A DNA stretch of 64,000 bases from Catonella sp963545085 (GCA_963545085.1 CAUUHV010000004.1:28029-92028), one strand, 5' to 3'; counted from the stretch's first letter, positions 52,804-62,779 are shown. Notes: generated by a model from the sequence alone, not told the origin. Made by a program: numbers and translations.

Positions 52804-53694
52804 GTGAAAAAGTTTAAGAAAAGTCGAGGAGACAGGGTTTTTAATTTTATCAATGTCCTGATAATGCTTATAATTGCCGTTATCATGCTGGCACCTATAA
52901 TTCATGTATTATGCGTGTCGGTTTCAATAGGAACGGAGATACAAAAGGGAGGACTTTTTTTGTGGCCGAGAGGATTCACTTTGGAGGGCTATAAAAAGGT
53001 ATTACAGGATAACATGATAGTGAGGTCGTATATAAATACGGTAGTTTATGCTTCGCTTCACACTATACTCGTTGTTATTTTAACCGCGTTTACCGCGTAT
53101 CCGCTTACAATTAAGGGATTTCCGTTGAAAAAAGGAATTACGGTTTTTATTATGATTACAATGTTTTTTAACGGCGGAGCTATTCCTACTTATTTACTTA
53201 TGAAGGAGCTTAGACTTGTAAATAACCCTGCGGTCATGATAATTCCTTTTGTGGTGACGGCATATAATCTGATATTGTTCAGAACATTTTTTGCGGGAAT
53301 TGACCCGAGCATGAGGGAATCCGCAAGGATGGACGGAGCGGGTGAATTTCTTATACTTATAAAAATAATAATGCCTTTATCAAAGCCTATTATAGCGGCG
53401 GTTTCCCTTTTTACGATAGTCGGCAAATGGAACGACTGGTACTCGGCGCTTATATATCTTAATACTCAGGATTATTATCCGGTACAGATGATTTTGAGAA
53501 AAATACTTTTTAACAGTACGGTGTTTAATAATATGGATCCGTCCATAATGCAGATGTTCAGGAACAGCACAATTACTCCCGCCAATATTCAAATGGCTAC
53601 TATTGTAGTAATAATGCTTCCGATAATGTGTATTTATCCTTTCATACAAAAATATTTCGCAGCGGGTATAATGGTCGGCGGCGTTAAAGGATGA
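52804..53694 (+). CDS. YtcP-type sugar ABC permease
   Basis: 296 residues from the GTG at 52804, since GGAGGTG lies nine bases upstream; the ATG at 52786 would place this site in the coding part. Six predicted helices, EAA loop MRESARMDGAGEFLILIKII, and the class C-terminus PFIQKYFAAGIMVGGVKG. It pairs with the permease at 51869; the genes are separated by only 11 bases. Confidence 0.92.
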   Translation: MKKFKKSRGDRVFNFINVLIMLIIAVIMLAPIIHVLCVSVSIGTEIQKGGLFLWPRGFTLEGYKKVLQDNMIVRSYINTVVYASLHTILVVILTAFTAYPLTIKGFPLKKGITVFIMITMFFNGGAIPTYLLMKELRLVNNPAVMIIPFVVTAYNLILFRTFFAGIDPSMRESARMDGAGEFLILIKIIMPLSKPIIAAVSLFTIVGKWNDWYSALIYLNTQDYYPVQMILRKILFNSTVFNNMDPSIMQMFRNSTITPANIQMATIVVIMLPIMCIYPFIQKYFAAGIMVGGVKG

Positions 53695-53737
53695 AAGGAT
53701 TTAGCGAAATATATTACAAAAACGAGGGAGGTAATGT

Positions 53738-55405
53738 ATGAAAAGAAAAGGTTTATTCAAGGCGGTAGCGACGGCACTATGCGCGGTGATGATGTTTACC
53801 GGCTGCGGTGCTAAAAATGAGGGTAAGACCGTTTCCGAGACAAAGAGTTCGGCAGTGACTTCGGAGCGGGTTTCTTCAAAGGTAAGTGAAGCGGAAAATA
53901 CCGAGCCTTTAAAATTTAAGGTGACGACGGTATATTTCGGTGATAAATCTCCGGAAGATACGGAAATTCAGAAAAAGTGGATGGAGATGTGCGAGCGGAA
54001 GATGGGAAGAAAGCTTGATATCACATTTGAGTATATTCACACCGGCGACTACACGGAGAAATTACAGGTTATAAACGCAGGAGGGGATTTGCCCGACATA
54101 CTTACCTGCTTCAGCAGCAGCGGAAGCATAAAGCAGATGGTGGATGAATACGGCTCAAAGGGACTGTATTTAAACTTGGCGGAACATCTTGACAAAATGC
54201 CTAATTATAAGAGTTTTCTTGATAAAGATCCGAACAGTGCAAAGAACCTGTTTACGCCCGAGGGCGGACTGTACGGAGCGTTCAACCTTAATATTACACA
54301 TACAGGCTCGGCTCACGGTGCCGAATCCACTATGATGGCGATAAAGAACAGTGTTTTAAAGAAACTCGGATTGTCGATTCCTACTACTCTCGACGAGGTG
54401 TATAAGACAGCGAAAGCGATAAAAGAAGCGGGAATATCCAAATACCCTATAGTACAGCTTGAAGAGTGGCAGAAACCTGAGGATGTGGTATTTGCTTCGT
54501 ATCATACCAATGCGAAACGCTACTATGACGGAAGCAAGTTTGCGTACGGTCCCGTTTCAAATGATTATAAGCTTGCGTTGCAGTATCTTAATAAGCTTTA
54601 CACGGGAGAGTTAATATCTCCGGACTATTTTACCTATACTACCGATATGGGCAATGCCGATTTGGAAGCGGGTTCGGCTTGTATTCTTTTATCTTCGTGG
54701 GAAGGTTATCCGGGAATGTGGGCGACGGAGCGTCCCGACGATGAATGGGTAGCTGTACCTGTTCCTACCTCGGATGTTTACAAGGATAACGGCTGGCAGT
54801 TTGAAAGAGAATTTGTGAATGAGTATGAATTTGCGCCGAGATACGGTATGGTAATAAACGCGCAGTCACCTGTAGCCGAGGAATTGGTTGAATTTATGGA
54901 TCTTCAGTACGATCAGGATGTAATAGACCTTTTGAACTGGGGCATAGAGGGGGAAACATATGAAGTGAAAGATGGAAAGAAATCTCTTATAATAGGCAGA
55001 GAGAAATACGCGGAACTCGGAATGCCGGTTTCGGGAAGCATGCGCTCAGGTATTTTCCCACAACCTCAGGATATGGATCTTTGGAGAATAGAAATTTCCA
55101 ACCCTGCTCCTATTTACTGGAACGGCGAGATTGTGACGGAAAAATTGGTCGCCTTTTCAAGTAAGGTAATGAACGCTTCAAATACTTCTCCTCGTGACGG
55201 TCAGCCTGATCCTTCCATATCCGCGGATGAGTCGAGTGAGTATGCAGGCATAATGACTCCTGTGGAAACCTATGCTAAAGAGCAAAAGGTAAAATTTATA
55301 AAAGGCGAGAGAAGTTTTGACGAGTGGGATAAGTATATTGAGGAACTTAATAAGATGGGAGATATTGAAGCTGCAATGGAAATCTATAACAGTAAATTGA
55401 AGTAA
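53738..55405 (+). CDS. LipO/YtcQ-type sugar-binding lipoprotein
   Basis: 555 residues. Signal peptide MKRKGLFKAVATALCAVMMF ends in lipobox FTGC; a Ser/Thr/Glu-rich linker follows, then KFKVTTVYFGDKSPEDTEIQ and the long binding fold, with the class C-terminus DEWDKYIEELNKMGDIEAAM (the N-x-x-G-x-x-x-x-x motif helix). It serves the permeases just upstream. A hairpin after the stop separates it from the enzyme genes. Confidence 0.93.
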   Translation: MKRKGLFKAVATALCAVMMFTGCGAKNEGKTVSETKSSAVTSERVSSKVSEAENTEPLKFKVTTVYFGDKSPEDTEIQKKWMEMCERKMGRKLDITFEYIHTGDYTEKLQVINAGGDLPDILTCFSSSGSIKQMVDEYGSKGLYLNLAEHLDKMPNYKSFLDKDPNSAKNLFTPEGGLYGAFNLNITHTGSAHGAESTMMAIKNSVLKKLGLSIPTTLDEVYKTAKAIKEAGISKYPIVQLEEWQKPEDVVFASYHTNAKRYYDGSKFAYGPVSNDYKLALQYLNKLYTGELISPDYFTYTTDMGNADLEAGSACILLSSWEGYPGMWATERPDDEWVAVPVPTSDVYKDNGWQFEREFVNEYEFAPRYGMVINAQSPVAEELVEFMDLQYDQDVIDLLNWGIEGETYEVKDGKKSLIIGREKYAELGMPVSGSMRSGIFPQPQDMDLWRIEISNPAPIYWNGEIVTEKLVAFSSKVMNASNTSPRDGQPDPSISADESSEYAGIMTPVETYAKEQKVKFIKGERSFDEWDKYIEELNKMGDIEAAMEIYNSKLK

Positions 55406-55448
55406 GATACTTTTATGGAATAAGCTGTAAATCCGACTTATTTCATGT

Positions 55449-55486
55449 AAAAATCGGGATTTGCCGTAAGGCGGATCCCGATTTTG
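55449..55486 (+). terminator. hairpin between binding-protein gene and enzyme genes
   Basis: AAAATCGGGAT (from 55450) pairs with ATCCCGATTTT (to 55485) around a 14-base loop. It is placed like the hairpin at 30498-30525 in the rhamnoside locus, so partial termination between uptake and enzyme genes is a recurring plan. Confidence 0.75.
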
Positions 55487-55521
55487 AGATATGGTGACGT
55501 AAAATAGGAAATGGAGAAAAA

Positions 55522-56724
55522 ATGGATATTAAAATAGGATTTATAGGAATCGGGGCAAGGGGAAAGGATATTTTAAAAAACATAGTGCTGAAACAGAATG
55601 AGAGAGTAACGGCAGTGTGCGACAATTATAATGACAGAGCCGAGCTCGGAGTAAGACTCGTTACCGAGGGAGGGCAGCCTGCGCCTGAGAAATATACGGA
55701 TTATAAAGATGTGATAAATGATGAGAATGTAAATACCGTAATTATAATGACGGCATGGGAGAGCCATTGCGAAATAGCGGTATCGGCAATGAAAGCGGGA
55801 AAGGCTGTCGCTATGGAAGTGGGAGGAGCTTATTCCGTAAGACAGTGTTATGAACTTGTAGAGGTTTATGAGCGGACAAAGACGCCGTTTATGTTTTTAG
55901 AAAACTGCTGCTTCGGAAGGCGTGAAATGATGGCGCTCAATATGGCGGAGCTTGGACTTTTCGGAGAGATAGTTCATTGTGCCGGAGGATATCAGCATGA
56001 TTTAAGAAAAGAAATAGCTTTCGGCAAAGAGAACAGACATTATCGCCTCAGAAACTATCTTGCGAGAAACTGTGAAAATTATCCTACCCATGACTTGGGA
56101 CCTATAGCGAAAATATTAAATATAAATCACGGGAACAGGATGTTGACTCTACATTCCACAGCATCAAAGGCGGCGGGGATGAGAGCTTATTTAAAAAAGG
56201 AGAAACCGGAGGATAAGGAGCTTCTTAATAAAAGCTTTGCACAGGGAGATATAGTTACCACCGTTATAACCTGCGCAAGAGGAGAAACGATAGTTCTTAC
56301 CCTTGATACGACTTTACCGCGATATTACAGCAGAAATTTTACGGTAAGAGGCACAAAAGGAATGTATGAGGAAGCTACGGATTCGATTTTTTTGGATAGA
56401 GTCGAGGACATGGCACATGACTATGACTGGAAAAAATATAAAGTCGGAAATGCCGAAGAATACGTAAAAGACTATGATCATCCCGTATGGAAGGAATATA
56501 TAAAGAACGGAGTTCAGGGAACTCATGACGGTATGGACTGGTTGGAGTTCAAGATGTTTTTTAAGGCGTTAAGAAACGGTGAGCCGATGCCTGTTGATGT
56601 CTATGACGCGGCTTCATGGATGGCGGTTACGGCACTTTCGGAAATGTCGGTCGCAAAAGGCGGAGCTGTAACGGATATTCCGGATTTTACGGAAGGCAAG
56701 TGGTTGATGACTGAAGGTATGTAA
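55522..56724 (+). CDS. Gfo/Idh/MocA oxidoreductase, GH109-like
   Basis: 400 residues, cytoplasmic. The N-terminal Rossmann fold opens IKIGFIGIGARGKDILKN with the dinucleotide loop GIGARG; the cofactor loop AGKAVAMEVGGAYS follows. The second half has NYPTHDLGPIAKILNINHG and HDGMDWLEFKMFFKALRNGE, strings typical of GH109 proteins, which use bound NAD in a redox mechanism to split alpha-N-acetylgalactosaminides and related glycosides. It could also be a plain sugar dehydrogenase. It precedes a GH95-like gene, so a glycosidic role is preferred. Confidence 0.82.
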   Translation: MDIKIGFIGIGARGKDILKNIVLKQNERVTAVCDNYNDRAELGVRLVTEGGQPAPEKYTDYKDVINDENVNTVIIMTAWESHCEIAVSAMKAGKAVAMEVGGAYSVRQCYELVEVYERTKTPFMFLENCCFGRREMMALNMAELGLFGEIVHCAGGYQHDLRKEIAFGKENRHYRLRNYLARNCENYPTHDLGPIAKILNINHGNRMLTLHSTASKAAGMRAYLKKEKPEDKELLNKSFAQGDIVTTVITCARGETIVLTLDTTLPRYYSRNFTVRGTKGMYEEATDSIFLDRVEDMAHDYDWKKYKVGNAEEYVKDYDHPVWKEYIKNGVQGTHDGMDWLEFKMFFKALRNGEPMPVDVYDAASWMAVTALSEMSVAKGGAVTDIPDFTEGKWLMTEGM

Positions 56725-56764
56725 GTATCATTGAACCTTAAAACGAAACTGAAGGTGGAATTAA

Positions 56765-58996
56765 ATGGAAAAATATAAACGGAATTTTAATAAAGAAATA
56801 AGAAAATGGGATGAAGGAATTCCTTTAGGAAACGGCTTTATCGGAAGTCTTGTATGGGGAGAAGCTAAGAACTTCAGATTTTCATTGGACCGGCCTGATA
56901 TTTGGGATATTACACCGTGTAAAGAAATTTCATCGTCTGAATTTACTTATGAGAATATGGTAAGGCTTGTTAAAGAAAAAAATATAGAGGAAATAAGACG
57001 TATTTTTGACGCGCCGTATAATAAGCCGATTCCTTCAAAGCTGCCTGTGGGAGCTATAATAATGGAAATTCCGGGTGAATGGAGTAAAGGAAATCTTGAT
57101 ACTGAAACAGCTGAAATGAGTGTGAAATTTGATGAAGCCGGTAAATATCAGACGGAGCTTAACGGATTCATTCATGCCGATAAGAAAGTAGGGCTTATAA
57201 AGGTAAGGCATAGGGAAGAAGGTAGCTTTAAATGGAAGCTCCAATATCCGGAATACGGCAGAGTCACCGAAAAAAAACAAAAAAAGAGTGACAGCGTGTA
57301 TCCGGAGTCTGTGAAAGAACTTTATTATCCGGAGCCGGAAACAGGAATTTTGAATGGGGGTATACATTACTTTATACAAAAAATAAATGACGGATTTTCT
57401 TACGGAATATTCGCCGCGGAAAAATCAGGTAAGAATGAGAACGAAAGAGAGAGCCTGATTGTTTATACGATAGGAGCAAGCACGGACGGAGAAAACTGGA
57501 AAGAAGAGTCCTGTGAGCTTGTCGTTAAAATGCTTGAAAACGGATATGAGGAAAGCTTTAAGGCACATAAGAAGTGGTGGAGCGAATTTTGGAGTAAGAG
57601 TGAAATAGAACTTCCTGATAAATTTATCGAAAATAACTGGTATTTGGCAAATTACTTATTAGCTTCGTGCTCAAGAAGGGGCGGCTATCCTATGGCTTTA
57701 CAGGGGCTTTGGACTGCCGATGACGGTAAACTTCCGCCTTGGAAAGGAGATTATCATCATGATCTTAATACGGAGTTAAGCTATTATCACTATCTTAAAG
57801 CGGGACATTTTCATGAGGGCAAATGTTTTCTTGATTTTTTGTGGGATTTAAGGGAGAAAGGAAAGGGGTTTGCGGAAAAATTTTATAATGCTAAGGGTTC
57901 GGCGCTTCCCGGAGTGATGACAATAGACGGACAGCCGTTAGGGGGATGGGGAATGTATTCTTTGTCGCCTGTTATGAGCGTATGGCTTGCTCAGATTTTT
58001 GAACGTCATTACAGATACACGGGAGATGAAAGTTTTCTTAAAGAAAGAGCCTATCCGTATATGAAAGAAACGGGAATTTTTATTGAATGTCTGTTAAAAG
58101 AGAAAGAGGGGAAATTATATCTGCCTGTATCAAGCTCTCCGGAAATACATGACGATGAAATAAATTCTTTTCTTACGCCTAACAGCAATTTTGACCTTTC
58201 ACTTATGCGATTTTTATATGTTAAGTTAGTCAGGTATGCAGAGAAGCTTGAAAACGGAGAAGAAAAACACTGGAAGGAAATACTTGAAAAGCTGCCGGAA
58301 CTTGCCGTAAATGAAAAAAATGTGCTTATGTTAAGTCCTGATGAGAGCCTTACAGAGTCGCACAGGCATTTTTCACATCTTATGGCAATTCATCCTTTAA
58401 GGCTTTTAAAATGGAACAATTCCGGTGATGAGGAAATAATAAAAGCGTCCATATCGAATTTGGAGCATTTGGGCAAAGGAGAGTGGGTGGGATATTCTTT
58501 CTGCCTTATGGCGGAATTATATGCGGTGGCAAAAAACGGAAACGGAGCCGAGTATCAGCTTAAAACTTTTTGGGACAGTTTCTGCTCGGATAACGGTTTT
58601 CATTTAAACGGGGATTTTAAAAACAGAGGAATTGTCGCTTCGCATTACAGACCGTTTACGCTTGAAGCGAATATGTGCGCGGCGGATGCCTTGCAGGAAA
58701 TGCTGTTTTATTCGGAAGACAATGAAATAGAGCTTTTTCCCGCCATTCCGGATGAGTGGCAAAACGGAAGAACAGCATTTAAAAGGTTGCGGGGAGAAGC
58801 GGCTATTATTGTTACTGCGGCATGTGAAGACGGAAAGATAGCCGAGTTTGAGATTGAGTTTACAAAAGATGCCAAGGTGTTTTTATGTAAAAACAAGTAT
58901 TTGGAAGATGTAAAATTATCAGATGAAGCGGAAATTGAAGGAAGCGGTTGGCTTTTAACGGGAAAAGAGGGAGAAAAAGTCAGGTATTATCCTTAA
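56765..58996 (+). CDS. GH95-like (alpha/alpha)6-barrel glycosidase
   Basis: 743 residues, no signal peptide. The N-terminal beta domain starts with KWDEGIPLGNGFIGSLVWGE, as in GH95 alpha-fucosidase/galactosidase-like proteins. The barrel contains ALQGLWTADDGKLPPWKGDY and HHDLNTELSYYHYLKAGH, matching the family's substrate-binding block, and ESHRHFSHLMAIHPL. A C-terminal beta domain (ELFPAIPDEWQNGRTAFKRL) ends it. Family placement is good at fold level; the sugar (fucose or galactose expected) is not determined. It acts inside the cell on imported oligosaccharides. Confidence 0.8.
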   Translation: MEKYKRNFNKEIRKWDEGIPLGNGFIGSLVWGEAKNFRFSLDRPDIWDITPCKEISSSEFTYENMVRLVKEKNIEEIRRIFDAPYNKPIPSKLPVGAIIMEIPGEWSKGNLDTETAEMSVKFDEAGKYQTELNGFIHADKKVGLIKVRHREEGSFKWKLQYPEYGRVTEKKQKKSDSVYPESVKELYYPEPETGILNGGIHYFIQKINDGFSYGIFAAEKSGKNENERESLIVYTIGASTDGENWKEESCELVVKMLENGYEESFKAHKKWWSEFWSKSEIELPDKFIENNWYLANYLLASCSRRGGYPMALQGLWTADDGKLPPWKGDYHHDLNTELSYYHYLKAGHFHEGKCFLDFLWDLREKGKGFAEKFYNAKGSALPGVMTIDGQPLGGWGMYSLSPVMSVWLAQIFERHYRYTGDESFLKERAYPYMKETGIFIECLLKEKEGKLYLPVSSSPEIHDDEINSFLTPNSNFDLSLMRFLYVKLVRYAEKLENGEEKHWKEILEKLPELAVNEKNVLMLSPDESLTESHRHFSHLMAIHPLRLLKWNNSGDEEIIKASISNLEHLGKGEWVGYSFCLMAELYAVAKNGNGAEYQLKTFWDSFCSDNGFHLNGDFKNRGIVASHYRPFTLEANMCAADALQEMLFYSEDNEIELFPAIPDEWQNGRTAFKRLRGEAAIIVTAACEDGKIAEFEIEFTKDAKVFLCKNKYLEDVKLSDEAEIEGSGWLLTGKEGEKVRYYP

Positions 58997-59009
58997 AATA
59001 ATAATGAAA

Positions 59010-59046
59010 TTCGGCTAAAACAAGATTTAATCTTATTTTAGCCGAA
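59010..59046. terminator. bidirectional terminator at the end of the third sugar locus
   Basis: TTCGGCTAAAACAAGAT pairs with ATCTTATTTTAGCCGAA (one mismatch) with A's before and after. It lies between the converging GH95-like gene and the ABC exporter gene. Confidence 0.75.
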
Positions 59047-59119
59047 AATTAAAGCGATACGGTCTATGAAATTTGATGTGCTGTAATTTTATGGCATAAA
59101 TAATCAGAGTTTAATATAT

Positions 59120-60934
59120 CTAAAACACTTCTTCAGTAGCCGTTTCTTCAAACTGTCTTGTAAAAAGGTTGTAGTAATAGCCTTTTTCCTCCATAAGCTC
59201 TGAATGTTTTCCTCTTTCTATTATTTTACCGTTTTTAACTACGAGTATTATATCGGCATTTACTATGGTGGAGAGTCTGTGCGCTATCACAAAGGAAGTA
59301 CGTCCTTTTATCACGGTTTCTATAGCGTCCTGAATGAGCTTTTCGGTAACGGTGTCTATCGAGGATGTGGCTTCATCAAGTACAAGAATTTTAGGACGGG
59401 CTATTATAGCTCTCGCAAATGAGATGAGCTGTTTTTCTCCTGTCGAAAGAAGGTCGCCTCCCTCGCCGGTTTCGCTGTCAAGCCCCTTATCAAGTTTATT
59501 TACAACGCTGTCCGCCGAAACCGTCTTTAAAGCCTCCATTATTTCCTCGTCGGTAGCATCGGGCTTACCGTAGCGGAGATTATCCCTTATCGTTCCCGAA
59601 AAAAGATGCGGAGCCTGAAGTACATATCCTATGTTTCTGTGAAGCCAGAGTCCGGAACGTTCCTTGGCATCTCTTCCGTCTATAAGCACCCTGCCTTCGG
59701 TCGGTTCGAAGAAGCGGCAGACCAGGTTTACAAGGGTAGATTTGCCGGCTCCCGTTTCACCTACAATCGCGACATTTGTTCCTTGCGGTATTTTGAGATT
59801 GAAATGATTAAGGACATACTCATCCCCGTCCGGATATTTAAAAGTTACGTCATCAAACTCAATATCTCCATGAAGCTCTTCCCAGTTTTCTGTTTTAGGC
59901 TCAAAAATATCACCGTATTTGGCGATTACTTCTTCAGAATCCGCCACATCGGATTCGGTAGTCATAAGTCCGGTAAAACGTTCTATATTTACGGAATAGG
60001 CTATAAGAATAGAGATAACACGGGTGATTCCTTTTATCGGATCTATAATTCCCTGGGCGTATGAGAGAAAAACCGAAAGAGTTCCTATAAGCATAACACC
60101 GTCAAGGGTGAGTTTTCCTCCCTGCATTAACATAAAAGCTAAAGCGAAGGAAGCCACAAATGATATAACCGAGCCGGACAGAGCGGAAAAATGAGCCGCA
60201 CGTACCGAAGTTCTGTTCATTTTGGAGGTATCTCCCTTAAATTTTTCATACATACGGGTTTCAGCTGTTAAAACCTTAATTTCTTTTGCACCTGTTATTC
60301 CCTCATTAAAATTTCCTGTTATTGTTGAATTTATTTCTCTTACCTCACGGTTATATTTTAAGATAAATTTTTGAAAAAAAGTAATTATTAAAACTATCAC
60401 GGGTATAATAGCTGCAAGGATGAGAGCAAGTTTATAGTTCAGCCAAAACATTACAACCAAAGCTCCAAACACATACAGAAGCTCCCAAGTTATTTCAAAG
60501 AAAAACCATGAAGCGATTTCTCCTATTTTCGCAACATCACTCATTACCCTTGCATGTATGTAGCCTACATTATTTTGATTGAAGTACGAAAAAGAAAGAG
60601 TCTGTAAATGCGAGAAACAGGAATTTCTTAAATCTTTGGCAACTCCCACCTCTATATTGGCTGCAATGTACGTTCCGAAAAAGGTGCTTATAATCTGGCT
60701 GATAAGCACCAGGAGATAGAGCAGGGCAAAGGGGATAAGTCCGTCGACAGTATTTTTCCCGATAAAATTGTTGATCGCGTATCTTGAAAAAAGAGGAAAA
60801 ATTATATCTACAAGGCTTGCCATAAGTACCAAAAAAAGCATTAAGACGATATTTTTTTTGTAGGACTTAAAATAAGGCCAGATTTTAGGTATGCCGAAGT
60901 ACGGCAGGAGTTTTATGTTTGTTTTCTCTTCCAT
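59120..60934 (-). CDS. heterodimeric ABC exporter subunit, canonical Walker B
   Basis: 604 residues: six-helix exporter membrane domain, then a nucleotide-binding domain with Walker A VGETGAGKST, Walker B ILVLDEATSSID and H-loop VIAHRLST. Its signature motif is off-standard, LLSTGEKQLISFARA in place of LSGGQ. It starts next to the stop of the partner gene (60936), preceded by AAAGGAGAGG. Together they form an asymmetric type IV exporter (TM287/288, BmrCD, LmrCD class) for drugs, lipids or peptides. Substrate unknown. Confidence 0.93.
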   Translation of the reverse strand: MEEKTNIKLLPYFGIPKIWPYFKSYKKNIVLMLFLVLMASLVDIIFPLFSRYAINNFIGKNTVDGLIPFALLYLLVLISQIISTFFGTYIAANIEVGVAKDLRNSCFSHLQTLSFSYFNQNNVGYIHARVMSDVAKIGEIASWFFFEITWELLYVFGALVVMFWLNYKLALILAAIIPVIVLIITFFQKFILKYNREVREINSTITGNFNEGITGAKEIKVLTAETRMYEKFKGDTSKMNRTSVRAAHFSALSGSVISFVASFALAFMLMQGGKLTLDGVMLIGTLSVFLSYAQGIIDPIKGITRVISILIAYSVNIERFTGLMTTESDVADSEEVIAKYGDIFEPKTENWEELHGDIEFDDVTFKYPDGDEYVLNHFNLKIPQGTNVAIVGETGAGKSTLVNLVCRFFEPTEGRVLIDGRDAKERSGLWLHRNIGYVLQAPHLFSGTIRDNLRYGKPDATDEEIMEALKTVSADSVVNKLDKGLDSETGEGGDLLSTGEKQLISFARAIIARPKILVLDEATSSIDTVTEKLIQDAIETVIKGRTSFVIAHRLSTIVNADIILVVKNGKIIERGKHSELMEEKGYYYNLFTRQFEETATEEVF

Positions 60935-60935
60935 A

Positions 60936-62759
60936 TCAGCCTCTCCTTTCCGTTTCGTAAGAGCCGAACTGTATATCGTAAATTTTTCTGTAAATGCCGT
61001 TATTTGCTATAAGCTCATCATGAGTACCGCTTTCACAAATTTTACCATTATCGAGCACAATGATTTTATCCGCGGACATAAGGGTGGTAATCCTGTGAGA
61101 GATTATCATAACGGTCGAGTCCTTGCTCTTTTTAGACAGAGCATGCCTTATTTTGGAGTCTGTTTCGGCATCTACGGCTGAGAGGGAATCATCAAATATC
61201 ATGACCGGCGATTCGCTTATAACCGTTCTTGCTATTGCGACTCTCTGCTTCTGACCGCCGGAGAGAGTAACACCCCGCTCACCGACATAAGTTGAAAAAC
61301 CGTCTTTAAATTCTCTTATTGTATCCGAAAGACTTGCCGTATCCGCTGCCGACTCTATCTCGAAGTTTTCGGAGGAATTTTTACCCATGGCTATATTTTC
61401 GGAAATTGTACCCGAAAAAAGATAAGGCTCCTGCAAAACCATTCCTATATTTTTTCTCAGCCACGTTAAATTTATGTCTTTTATGTCGATACCGCCTACC
61501 GTTATCCGTCCATCGCCTTCAGGAAGTTCATACAGTCTTGTAAGCAGATACATAAGTGTGGATTTTCCGGAGCCGGTGCCGCCCAATATACCCAAGGTGG
61601 AGCCTTTTTTAACTGCAAATGAAACATTATCAAGCACCTTATTTTCAGGTATATGAGAGAAGTTTACATTTTCAAATACTATATCCTCGTCCATAGGCGG
61701 GGTAAGATTTTTACCTCCGTTATCCTCGGTGGGAGAGTCAAGTATATATTTTATTCTGTTTAAAGCTATTCCCATTCGGCTTAAGCCCGATACCGCTCTT
61801 CCGAGGGAACGAATAGGCCAGGTAAGCATGGAATTATAGTAGATAAAGGCTAAATAATCTCCTGCGTTAAGCTCTCCTTTTACGGCTAAATAAGCCCCGA
61901 ACGTTATAATCGACATGACCTGAATACCGCTTATAAAGTCGCCGACAGCCCAAAAAGCCGACAGTATCAGGTCAAGCCTTACCCACATGGCATGGTAAAA
62001 GCCGTTCTGTTTTTCAAATTTATCCCGTTCAAACTTTTCCCTGCCGAAGGCTCTTACAACTCTTACTCCTGTAAGATTTTCCTGAACGGTGGAGGAAACC
62101 TTGCCTTCCTCTATATCAGCTTCTTCAAACACCTTACCCATTTTTTTATGAGCGTATGTTGAGTAAATCGCACTTACAGGCAGAAGGATTACAGCTATAA
62201 GAGTGAGTTTAAGGTTTATGCCCGCCATAAAATAAAGAGAAAATACTACAAGTATTACCGTTCTGAAAATTTCCACAAGCTGCTCGGAAAGGAAATTTTT
62301 AACCGCATCCACATCGGAAGTACAGCGTTGTATTATATCTCCGGTATTATTCGCCGAATGAAAAGAAAAAGGAAGTTTACCTATGTGGGAGAAAATATCG
62401 TTTCTCATAGTTTCAACGAGGCTCTCCGAAGCTTTAGCGTTATAATACCTGTTAAGATACTGAAACAGCGCGGAAATAAGTGCGGTTATAACTATTGCCG
62501 CCGCTATATAATAGAGATGTTCTCTTAATATGAGGATACCGCCTGCGGCTTCTATCATCGAATTTATAAAACCCGGAAGCTCGGAAGGCTTATTATTTAT
62601 TACGGTGTCTATTGTGTAGCTTATTATTTTGGGAATTATAAGGGCAAGAAAATTTACGAAACATACACAGACTATACTTATTAAAAAGTACAGTCTGCTT
62701 GTTCGTAAAAAATAGAGGGTGAGTGATAAACTCGAATTATTAAATTTTTTATTTTTCAA
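60936..62759 (-). CDS. heterodimeric ABC exporter subunit, degenerate Walker B
   Basis: 607 residues, TTG start at 62759 with GGGAG upstream. Six membrane helices, then Walker A LGGTGSGKST, standard signature TLSGGQKQRVAIART, and Walker B VMIFDDSLSAVD, where the catalytic Glu is replaced by Asp. This loss in one subunit, together with the altered signature in the partner (59120-60934), creates one inactive and one active ATP site, the mark of heterodimeric exporters. It lies downstream of the PHP gene in one operon. Confidence 0.93.
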   Translation of the reverse strand: MKNKKFNNSSLSLTLYFLRTSRLYFLISIVCVCFVNFLALIIPKIISYTIDTVINNKPSELPGFINSMIEAAGGILILREHLYYIAAAIVITALISALFQYLNRYYNAKASESLVETMRNDIFSHIGKLPFSFHSANNTGDIIQRCTSDVDAVKNFLSEQLVEIFRTVILVVFSLYFMAGINLKLTLIAVILLPVSAIYSTYAHKKMGKVFEEADIEEGKVSSTVQENLTGVRVVRAFGREKFERDKFEKQNGFYHAMWVRLDLILSAFWAVGDFISGIQVMSIITFGAYLAVKGELNAGDYLAFIYYNSMLTWPIRSLGRAVSGLSRMGIALNRIKYILDSPTEDNGGKNLTPPMDEDIVFENVNFSHIPENKVLDNVSFAVKKGSTLGILGGTGSGKSTLMYLLTRLYELPEGDGRITVGGIDIKDINLTWLRKNIGMVLQEPYLFSGTISENIAMGKNSSENFEIESAADTASLSDTIREFKDGFSTYVGERGVTLSGGQKQRVAIARTVISESPVMIFDDSLSAVDAETDSKIRHALSKKSKDSTVMIISHRITTLMSADKIIVLDNGKICESGTHDELIANNGIYRKIYDIQFGSYETERRG

Positions 62760-62779
62760 AGTATTCTCCCGGTCGGGAA

